From Lachnospiraceae bacterium (lineage in GTDB: Bacteria; Bacillota_A; Clostridia; Lachnospirales; Lachnospiraceae), in NCBI GenBank assembly GCA_017652545.1, contig JAGCAV010000518.1:1-6914 (forward strand): DNA of 6,914 nucleotides, given 5' to 3'. The notes beneath the pieces are model-generated. The model had not been told where the DNA came from, ran no database searches, and was given only the letters and a program-made list of their open reading frames with translations. Positions within the stretch are counted from its first letter, which is position 1. Each line of letters starts with the position of its first letter. Shown in pieces: positions 1 through 5,891 of the stretch. The translations under genes were made by a program, and so were the position numbers.

Positions 1-1302
1 AACAGCGGAAATACCAGAACGCCGTATGAATGGCTGCTGTTTGCCTGCAACGCCTGCGGAGTGACCTTGGGTGTCAGCGAAGAAGCTGTGGCAGCCATGA
101 CAAATGGGTCCAAGCGGCTGCCATATACCAATACGGATGATGTTAAAACCTATCGGGATCTGATCGCGCAGGTATCGACGGTTCTCTGCGCCGTGTGCCA
201 GATCGACCGTCAGGGCAGACTTGTGGTCATCCCGTTTTCAAATACACCGGTGATGGATATTCCGGCATCGTGGCGGTACTCCTCCAAGATTGCAGATTAC
301 ATCACCAAATACACGGGGCTCTATGCGACCTACCGGGCAGGGGGTCTCACCGAGTATTACAAGGTGGAGCCGGACGACGGCCTGATTTATAACATCGGCA
401 CAAATCCATTCCTGCAGATCTCGTCCACTACGGAGCGCAGCGAGACCGTGCAGGCAATTATCAATCATCTGTCTACCACAACCTATACGCCATTTGAGGC
501 GGAGATTCCGGGAGACCCGGCAATCGATCCGATGGATGTCCTCAGCCTGTCCGGTGGACAGGCGCGTGGTGAGATCGCCTGCATCACGGAGATCGTGTAC
601 CGCATCAATGGGAAAAACAGTATCAAGTGTGTCGGTGAAAACCCAAGACTCAATCAGGCCAAGAGCCGGTACACAAAGGATATCGAAGGGCTACTGGCCC
701 AGAGCGAGGGTATTGAGGGAACCTCAACCTTCTGGATGTCGGACGCTTATAGCCCTTCGGATATGGCGATCGAGGAAACAGAGACTGTCGTCACGGCCAC
801 GCAGTTTGAAATCCAGACGGATAAATCCAGAGGCGAGATCATCTGGACTGGAACATATACCCTGAATGAGCCCAGCCTTGTGACGGCAAATGTCTATCTG
901 GATGACCGGCTCATTTACAGCTGCCGGGACTGGCGGCTGTCCGGGAATACGACGCTGACGGTTTCGACGCCATTTGAGATCCAGCGCGGTGATGAAGGCG
1001 TCCACGAGGTAAAGATCAGCTTAAGCTGTCAGGTTTCAGAGGAATCCGATCTGACGATTATGGCGAGGCAGCTTGCTTCTCTGGAAAACCGGGTGCGCCA
1101 GATCGAGGAGGGCTTCGGGAACGAGATCACGGTTGAGGACTTTGTACATGGAGAGCTTGCCGCGATGATCGGTAGGATCGATGCAGAGACGACAATTTCT
1201 CTCGGAACATCAGAAGCCTGTGAGATCACAGAATCTGTGAATCTTGAACTGAAGGCGATGTTTGGCAGCATCACTGAAAATGCAGGAGGAGAAATCGAAT
1301 GA
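1..1302 (+). CDS. Phage tail/baseplate structural protein, 5' end missing
   Basis: The reading frame is open to the left edge, so the true start lies upstream; the GTG at 61 is internal because the 20 codons before it (NSGNTRTPYEWLLFACNACG) read smoothly into it. 433 residues are visible. The first ~235 (segments CGVTLGVSEEAV, TYRDLIAQVSTVLCAVCQID, SRYTKDIEGLLA) resemble, from memory, minor structural proteins of the tail tip in Clostridia prophages. There is no signal peptide or membrane segment in the visible part. A beta-rich stretch follows (visible residues ~260-345). A short likely coiled coil (LASLENRVRQIEEG, ~358-371) and a C-terminal tail (~372-433) complete it. The likely role is a baseplate or hub-associated component linking the tail tube to the receptor-binding proteins encoded next. 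The stop overlaps the next start (ATGA), so translation is probably coupled. Phage tail origin is fairly secure; the exact subunit is inference. Confidence 0.72.
   Translation, partial: NSGNTRTPYEWLLFACNACGVTLGVSEEAVAAMTNGSKRLPYTNTDDVKTYRDLIAQVSTVLCAVCQIDRQGRLVVIPFSNTPVMDIPASWRYSSKIADYITKYTGLYATYRAGGLTEYYKVEPDDGLIYNIGTNPFLQISSTTERSETVQAIINHLSTTTYTPFEAEIPGDPAIDPMDVLSLSGGQARGEIACITEIVYRINGKNSIKCVGENPRLNQAKSRYTKDIEGLLAQSEGIEGTSTFWMSDAYSPSDMAIEETETVVTATQFEIQTDKSRGEIIWTGTYTLNEPSLVTANVYLDDRLIYSCRDWRLSGNTTLTVSTPFEIQRGDEGVHEVKISLSCQVSEESDLTIMARQLASLENRVRQIEEGFGNEITVEDFVHGELAAMIGRIDAETTISLGTSEACEITESVNLELKAMFGSITENAGGEIE
1284..1290 (+). promoter_or_regulatory. Ribosome binding site inside the end of the preceding gene
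   Basis: AGGAGGA lies 8 bases before the ATG at 1299 and within the last codons of the upstream gene, whose TGA (1300-1302) overlaps that ATG. A second in-frame ATG follows immediately at 1302; the spacing suits either, with the first slightly favoured by the ATGA overlap typical of coupled translation. Confidence 0.75.
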
Positions 1303-2648
1303 TGAAAGGTCATGTGAAGATAGAGCTTTTCGATCATAAGACCGGAAGGCATAAACAGATCGAGCGTGACAACATGCTCACCAATGCGCTGGCGTACCGG
1401 GCCGGGATCGATGCGAACGATAACCTTGGCCTTTACTCCAGTGAATATAGTCTCATGCCGCTGGGCACAAAAGGGCTCGGCGGCCTGTACCTGTTTGATG
1501 GTCCGCTTACTGAGAATGCGGATAATATCCACTTCCCGATGGGGGTCCATCTGACAGGCTGCGCAGGCAGGGGCACCGGTAATCCGGCCAGCAACCTGCA
1601 GGGTACCATCGACAACACAGTATCCGGATATTCAAATGGGACGTACACCACGGTGTGGAATTTCCTGCCGAGTCAGGGCAATGGTGTGATCGCAGCTCTT
1701 GCTCTTACCCATGCGAGGGCAGGCGATCTGCCATTCCACATGTATCGGGCAAATGCCTGGAACCGCATCTCGACAGCCTACCGCCATTTCTGCGCGATGG
1801 ACCCGCAGAATGATACGGCTTACTTCAGCTACAACTATCAGGCGGCAAACACGGTCTACTTCTTTAAACGGAAACTCTCCCGGCATCTGCTGCGGGTGAA
1901 TTCTCCGTACATGGGTGACGAGGAGACGGCGCTCATTTTTGACCTGTCCTCCGAGATCATCACCGACCGGAGCTATTGGGATGTAACGCCGGACTACGAC
2001 GGATACATCTACCTGTGTGCGACGCAGGGAAATCAATCAGGAAATGCGACCGTGTACTTAAGAAGGCTCAAGGCATCGGCGGATCATTTCACGCTGGAGG
2101 AGGATACGGATTTCAGGCAGGTGCTGACGCTCCCGGAAGTATATCTGTATCCGTCCAACCAGACCAAGAATACCCACACACTTGCGCTGTGCGTCTCGAA
2201 CGGATACCTCTATGCCCTAAGCTATGACCGGAAATCGGTATATCGGGTTTCGCTGCTGGATACTTCGCAGGTCAGGCAGATCACTCCAAGCATTGACCGC
2301 TTCCAAACGATGGACTGTGGTATTTATCCGCACAAGGGCAGCGGTATCTGGACGGAGTTTTTATACCAGGTCACGACCGCGACGGGCGCTGCGGAGAACC
2401 GCAGGACCAGAGGCATTATCTATGAGGATGGCGAGTGCCGGTATGATCTTGGTAACTATTCGACCGGGTCTTGGGCCATGAAGGATTTCTGCGGCTATGT
2501 TACGGACGACCTTCGGATGTTCTCTTCCTACTATGTTTACTGCGATGCCTGCCAGAACTATATCGGGACGATCTGCAATCTGGATGAGCCGGTCACGAAG
2601 ACCGATTCTCAGTCCCTGAAGATCACCTATTCCATCACGGATGCGTAA
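1299..2648 (+). CDS. Phage tail protein with propeller-like strand pairs
   Basis: A complete 449-residue protein. The N-terminus (VKIELFDHKTGRHKQIERDNMLTNAL, described here by residues 6-31) has the style of siphophage tail proteins that begin with a small beta domain. This is followed by a region about a displayed 'GGLYLFDGPL' element (61-70). Residues ~165-330 contain at least three similar strand pairs: NDTAYFSY...NTVYFFKR (171-191), DGYIYLCA...ATVYLRRL (234-257) and NGYLYALS...KSVYRVSL (301-319). This spacing and pattern suggest blades of a beta-propeller. The end, CNLDEPVTKTDSQSLKITYS (426-445), is a C-terminal pattern I associate with Bacillota tail proteins. There is no signal peptide or membrane segment. 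A role as a tail-tip or receptor-facing structural protein fits its position between the baseplate-like gene and the fibre genes. The propeller call is by eye and unconfirmed. Confidence 0.7.
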   Translation: MMKGHVKIELFDHKTGRHKQIERDNMLTNALAYRAGIDANDNLGLYSSEYSLMPLGTKGLGGLYLFDGPLTENADNIHFPMGVHLTGCAGRGTGNPASNLQGTIDNTVSGYSNGTYTTVWNFLPSQGNGVIAALALTHARAGDLPFHMYRANAWNRISTAYRHFCAMDPQNDTAYFSYNYQAANTVYFFKRKLSRHLLRVNSPYMGDEETALIFDLSSEIITDRSYWDVTPDYDGYIYLCATQGNQSGNATVYLRRLKASADHFTLEEDTDFRQVLTLPEVYLYPSNQTKNTHTLALCVSNGYLYALSYDRKSVYRVSLLDTSQVRQITPSIDRFQTMDCGIYPHKGSGIWTEFLYQVTTATGAAENRRTRGIIYEDGECRYDLGNYSTGSWAMKDFCGYVTDDLRMFSSYYVYCDACQNYIGTICNLDEPVTKTDSQSLKITYSITDA

Positions 2649-2659
2649 GGAGGTGCAGC

Positions 2660-4312
2660 ATGGCTCTACGAATTGCCGCAAGACAGGCTCGCCTCGTGGT
2701 CTTCGGCTACAATGCGGTCACGAGCAAGATCGAATGGGTGCGGAGTCCGGACGGGCCGCAGTATGCTGGCTCTCCGCTTTCCCTCGCCGGGGGTCAGGTG
2801 ATGGCCTATTACAAGGATGGCACGGCCTCGGATATCACAGACTCCTGCACCTATGATCCGGCAGAGGGAACGCTTCTGGAATACAGCGGGGAGCTGAATA
2901 TCAATGCCAATTATACGGACCACGCCGGAAATGAATTCACGGCGGATACGCAGATCATGATTTATGACGTGGAGGAGTTGCTTTTTACGAGTTTGGCAAA
3001 TCCGACACAGAAAGAAGGCGCAGCGCTGGATCTTTCCGGAGCTGTTCTTTCTGCCAGATACTCGGATGGAACGGTACGGACAGTGGATGCCTCTGCTGCC
3101 ACCTTTGAACCGGCTGCCGGAGAATTGATCGGCCACATGGACACGATGCAGGTTCAGGCGATGTGGAGAAATCCCGCAACCGGGTCCGAGTATTATGCAC
3201 AGTACACGATCAATGTGGATACAGTTGATACGCTGTTCTTCTCGCATTCGCCTAACAAGACGCACTATGCCGAGGGAGAGCCTCTTGACCTGACAGGCGC
3301 TACGGTGGCCCTGCGCTATAAGCGGTCCGGGGACATCGAGACCGTCACAGAGGGCTGCACCTTTTATCCTCCGGCAGGAGAAATCATGACGCCTTATGGA
3401 ACGGCCCTTCATGCGACCTACCAGATGCCGTCCGGCGATCAATACGAGTGTGAAACCCTGCTGAATGTTGAGACCATGACGGTGCCGATTGATGTGATCG
3501 GACAGCTCATCGGCGAGGACCTGGGGCTTTCGTTTAACGACGATCTGCCTTCGGATTTCTGGAATGACTTCTATCCGCAGGATGTTCCTTATATCCCAGC
3601 GGACGGCGACTACTACCTGACGACGGATACCTACAGCTCAGTTGTGGACTATCTGGCCAGCAAGGGAGCCTTTGCCGATTATCAGCAGTACGGGGATATT
3701 CCATTCATGAAGCTGCCTGCTGGAAGATACCCATCGGCGAATGGGTCAAATGCCATAGAAGCCAGTGCCGATATTTATATCATCGCTGCGATGATGAAGA
3801 AGGACGGAAGGCCGGAGACACTACCGGGGCCGAGTATCGTGGACTATCCGTACACGAACCTCTATGCCTACAACCAGATTCATGTGCTGACCTTCACGCT
3901 GAACGCATCGGATTATACGCGCTGTGCTCCGGGCCTGAAGGGTGGCTACAACTCCGCTACCTCCGGTATCTGCCGGAAGATGGCAGGACTCGGTCTTCCG
4001 GATGTGGATGACGAAACCATGTACACGAACTATGTCACATTCTCGGATGACAGCATCGTGAACATTCCGGGCATCTTGGCACTCCCGTGGTGCTGGTACG
4101 ATGATCTGCCGCATGACCTCTCCGTGCTTAAGAATATCGTCCAGCATGGATCGGCGGCCAGCGGCTGCACCGGCATTACACACACCGGGAAGGTGCCATA
4201 CCTGACCTATTCAAAGGGCTCACTCTATGAAGAGGTGAAGGAGCAGTTCCCGGAGCTGTTCAGCAGCAATGTTACCTATGGTGGTACCGAATACGCCAAG
4301 ATTGAATCGTAA
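2660..4312 (+). CDS. Ig-like-repeat tail protein with unrecognised C-terminal domain
   Basis: A complete 550-residue protein. ATG 2660 follows a strong AAGGAGGTG (2647-2655) that overlaps the previous stop, TAA 2646-2648. After a short N-terminus (1-27), three Ig-like domains lie at about 28-103, 104-187 and 188-274. They share the pattern LDL.GA....Y.DGT...V......P..GE, close to the bacterial Ig-like family often called Big_3. Such domains commonly decorate phage tail and capsid proteins and aid weak binding to carbohydrate or cell surfaces. Residues 275-550 form a separate domain that I do not recognise. It is rich in Tyr, Asp and Pro, has four Cys (422, 438, 478, 503) and a Gly/Ser-rich stretch (LKGGYNSATSG, 426-436). 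It may be the adhesive or structural tip. No secretion signal, sortase motif or transmembrane helix is present, so a virion protein is more likely than a host surface adhesin. Confidence 0.72.
   Translation: MALRIAARQARLVVFGYNAVTSKIEWVRSPDGPQYAGSPLSLAGGQVMAYYKDGTASDITDSCTYDPAEGTLLEYSGELNINANYTDHAGNEFTADTQIMIYDVEELLFTSLANPTQKEGAALDLSGAVLSARYSDGTVRTVDASAATFEPAAGELIGHMDTMQVQAMWRNPATGSEYYAQYTINVDTVDTLFFSHSPNKTHYAEGEPLDLTGATVALRYKRSGDIETVTEGCTFYPPAGEIMTPYGTALHATYQMPSGDQYECETLLNVETMTVPIDVIGQLIGEDLGLSFNDDLPSDFWNDFYPQDVPYIPADGDYYLTTDTYSSVVDYLASKGAFADYQQYGDIPFMKLPAGRYPSANGSNAIEASADIYIIAAMMKKDGRPETLPGPSIVDYPYTNLYAYNQIHVLTFTLNASDYTRCAPGLKGGYNSATSGICRKMAGLGLPDVDDETMYTNYVTFSDDSIVNIPGILALPWCWYDDLPHDLSVLKNIVQHGSAASGCTGITHTGKVPYLTYSKGSLYEEVKEQFPELFSSNVTYGGTEYAKIES
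2741..3481 (+). repeat. Three tandem Ig-like protein repeats
   Basis: Three repeats of about 75-87 residues can be aligned by eye within the 2660-4312 gene. Anchor segments are LSLAGGQVMAYYKDGT, LDLSGAVLSARYSDGT and LDLTGATVALRYKRSG. Each is followed about 15 residues later by YDPAEG, FEPAAG or YPPAGE, and each ends in a strand (IMIYDV, TINVDTV, LLNVETM). The DNA of the three copies has diverged, so this is an old protein-level repeat rather than a recent duplication. Confidence 0.75.
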
Positions 4313-4320
4313 AGGGGGTG
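4312..4320 (+). promoter_or_regulatory. Ribosome binding site that favours a TTG start
   Basis: AAGGGGGTG sits directly after the previous stop (TAA 4310-4312), differing by one base from the ideal AAGGAGGTG. A GTG codon at 4318 is in frame but lies inside this site and so cannot use it. The next in-frame start codon, TTG at 4327, is 6 bases downstream of the site, a normal spacing. TTG also gives the N-terminus MATRTKYYRLTKP, which matches the usual beginning of this fibre family. Confidence 0.7.
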
Positions 4321-4326
4321 GTCAGT

Positions 4327-5112
4327 TTGGCGACCAGAACAAAGTATTACAGGCTGACCAAGCCTGAAGGGACCGACCTCGTTGATATCGAAGATCTGAA
4401 CGGGAACTTTGATATCATCGATTCCCAGCTTAAGACCAATGCGGACGCAGCGCGGAATAAGCAGGACGCTCTGACCTTCGATGAAACACCGACCTCTGGA
4501 AGTAGGAATCCGGTCAGGAGCGGAGGCGTTTATACTGCGCTGCAAGGGAAGCAGAACACATTGACTTTTGATGAAGCTCCGATTTCCGGAAGCAGGAATC
4601 CGGTCAGGAGTGGAGGTGTTTATACGGCCCTGCAAGGGAAGCAGAACACGCTGACTTTCGATGAGGCTCCGATTTCCGGCAGTAGGAATCCGGTCAGGAG
4701 CGGTGGTATCCACAGCGCATTGCAGGGCAAACAGAATACGCTGACCTTCGATGAGGCTCCGGTCTCCGGAAGCAGAAACCCGGTCAGAAGCGGCGGCATC
4801 TATACCGCACTTTCTAACAAGCAGGATACGCTGACCTTTGACTCCGTTCCGGTTCAGCGCAGCACAAAGCCGGTCTATTCCGGAGGCATTTATTCTGCTT
4901 TGCAGGAGAAGCAGGATGACCTGACGCAGGTTCCGACCGTGCGCACCATCCGGGAAACGGACTACCTTTTCATCGAGAGAGGCGGCACGATCTATAAGAT
5001 CCTCGCTTCCGAGGTGATCACACCATCCGGTGATGACGGGGATAATGTAGAAACAGAAAACGGCAATAACCTGCTCACCGAAAGCGGTGAAGAGCTGCTT
5101 GCCGACAATTAA
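4327..5112 (+). CDS. Phage tail fibre protein with five 30-residue repeats (TTG start)
   Basis: 261 residues if begun at TTG 4327; an in-frame GTG at 4318 would add three residues but overlaps the ribosome binding site. Residues 1-35 (MATRTKYYRLTKPEGTD, then DIEDLNGNFDIID) match the N-terminus common in Bacillota phage fibre proteins, which usually attaches the fibre to the tail. Residues 45-194 are five repeats of KQ.TLTFD..P..GSRNPVRSGG.Y.ALQG, a repeat style well known in phage fibres, where it forms an elongated oligomeric shaft. A partial sixth copy (KQDDLT) starts at 195. The rest holds ETDYLFIERGGTIYKILASE (~213-232) and an acidic end with two 8-residue near-repeats (ENGNNLLT, ESGEELLA). 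It lies 14 bases after the Ig-like gene and is followed after 14 bases by another fibre-like gene. Fibre identity is well supported; its receptor is unknown. Confidence 0.8.
   Translation: MATRTKYYRLTKPEGTDLVDIEDLNGNFDIIDSQLKTNADAARNKQDALTFDETPTSGSRNPVRSGGVYTALQGKQNTLTFDEAPISGSRNPVRSGGVYTALQGKQNTLTFDEAPISGSRNPVRSGGIHSALQGKQNTLTFDEAPVSGSRNPVRSGGIYTALSNKQDTLTFDSVPVQRSTKPVYSGGIYSALQEKQDDLTQVPTVRTIRETDYLFIERGGTIYKILASEVITPSGDDGDNVETENGNNLLTESGEELLADN
4459..4908 (+). repeat. Five tandem 90-bp coding repeats in the fibre gene
   Basis: Units begin at 4459, 4549, 4639, 4729 and 4819, each exactly 90 bases (30 codons). Units 1-4 share the core GSRNPVRSGG; unit 5 is the most diverged (RSTKPVYSGG). Comparing units 2 and 3 by hand, 72 of 90 bases agree; 15 codons differ, 12 of them synonymously. 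The repeat is therefore kept at protein level and is not a fresh duplication. Confidence 0.92.
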
Positions 5113-5126
5113 AAAGGAGGAAGATC

Positions 5127-5879
5127 ATGGGAGTAAAAATTAGTGAACTGCCCAGGACTCAGTCTGCGGGCCATTCCGACAATCTGGTGATCAACCATAA
5201 TGGGGCGACCAGCAGGATCACCGTAGAGGATCTGATGGAGAGCTACCTGAGCGACGCAGGTTTCCTGACGGAATCGGATCTGGCGGATTATCTGAGCAGC
5301 AATCTCAGCAGCTATCTGAGCGAATATGTGACGGAAGATTATCTGAGCGAGTATGTTACGCAGAGCGACCTGGATAACGCGGGGTTCCTGACAGCGAACA
5401 ACATCGGTGAATATCTGAGCGAATACGTGACAGAAAGCGATCTGAGCGAATATGTCACGCAAAGCGATCTGGACAATGCTGGGTTCTTGACAGTATCCAA
5501 CCTGCCCGATTATCTAAGCGATTACGTGACAGAAAGCGATCTGAGCGAATACGTCACACAGAGCGATCTGGAAAACGCCGGATTCCTGACTGCGGGCGAC
5601 CTCGATGATTATCTGAGCGAATATGTGACTCAGAGTGATTTGGACAATGCAGGGTTTGTCTCGGAAAGCTATCTTAGTGAAGCCTTGGGCAGCTATGTGT
5701 CCGATTCTTATCTGAGCGAGGTTTTGAGTGACTATATCAGCGGCTCGGATTTTGGCACTTACCTCAGCGAGGCGGGAGCCGTGACAGACGATAATTTCTC
5801 GGATGCAATGGATGCCTACTTCTCTGATGGCGGCGGGGAAGCGATCTACAACGCCATTTCACAGTATATCCATTCGTAA
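5127..5879 (+). CDS. Highly acidic repeat-built tail fibre-like protein
   Basis: A complete 250-residue protein. ATG 5127 lies 6 bases after AAGGAGG (5114-5120), which starts just past the previous stop. The N-terminus, GVKISELPRTQSAGHSDNLV (2-21), carries the KISELP start typical of many phage fibre or adaptor proteins. Residues 45-178 consist of short modules such as YLSEYVTES, DLSEYVTQS and DLDNAGFLT, and the YLSE pattern continues to about residue 216. The C-terminus (217-250) is not repetitive. After Arg30 there is no Lys or Arg at all, against 46 Asp/Glu by hand count; Cys and Trp are absent from the whole protein. It has no signal peptide or membrane helix. It is probably an extended oligomeric shaft or spacer on the tail, placed beside the repeat fibre. 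RTX-type toxin repeats were considered and do not fit, as GGxGxD is missing. The fibre role is inferred from the N-terminus, the repeats and the context. Confidence 0.72.
   Translation: MGVKISELPRTQSAGHSDNLVINHNGATSRITVEDLMESYLSDAGFLTESDLADYLSSNLSSYLSEYVTEDYLSEYVTQSDLDNAGFLTANNIGEYLSEYVTESDLSEYVTQSDLDNAGFLTVSNLPDYLSDYVTESDLSEYVTQSDLENAGFLTAGDLDDYLSEYVTQSDLDNAGFVSESYLSEALGSYVSDSYLSEVLSDYISGSDFGTYLSEAGAVTDDNFSDAMDAYFSDGGGEAIYNAISQYIHS
5259..5660 (+). repeat. Modular 9-residue-based repeats in the acidic fibre gene
   Basis: The GF(L/V) marker recurs at residues 45, 86, 119, 152 and 176, giving steps of 41, 33, 33 and 24 residues. The 33-residue unit is 9+9+9+6: DLDNAGFLT, a variable 6-mer, YLSEYVTES and DLSEYVTQS. 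The 24-residue unit lacks one 9-mer, and the 41-residue one carries an extra 8-mer (YLSSNLSS). Whole modules thus seem to have been gained and lost. Confidence 0.85.
5424..5551 (+). repeat. 29-bp perfect direct repeat, 99 bp apart
   Basis: Positions 5424-5452 and 5523-5551 are identical over 29 bases, encoding YVTESDLSE plus two bases of the next codon. Both flanking bases differ. The 99-base offset is exactly one 33-codon unit, so recombination between the copies would add or remove one unit in frame. Confidence 0.88.
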
Positions 5880-5891
5880 GGAGGGACCGGA

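Noticed and set aside
61..63. GTG as the true start of the first gene
   Set aside because: The frame is open to base 1, the upstream codons read like the same domain, and no ribosome binding site precedes it.
2666..3442. Long open frame on the minus strand (258 codons) opposite the Ig-like gene
   Set aside because: It lies wholly antisense to a clear gene with a strong ribosome binding site. Its product is rich in Arg, His, Cys and Gly with no domain pattern, and it would be the only minus-strand gene in the window.
3900..4312. Variable repeat of a diversity-generating retroelement at the 3' end of the Ig-like gene
   Set aside because: No template copy, reverse transcriptase or C-type-lectin-like ending is visible, so there is no positive evidence in this window.
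4318..4320. GTG as the start of the repeat fibre gene
   Set aside because: It lies inside the ribosome binding site and would add MVS before the family's usual MATRTK-type start.
4459..4908. CRISPR array
   Set aside because: The regular 90-base spacing is a translated protein repeat with no short palindromic repeat and no unique spacers.
5259..5660. RTX calcium-binding nonapeptide repeats
   Set aside because: The 9-residue period and acidity are suggestive, but the GGxGxD signature is absent and glycine is sparse.
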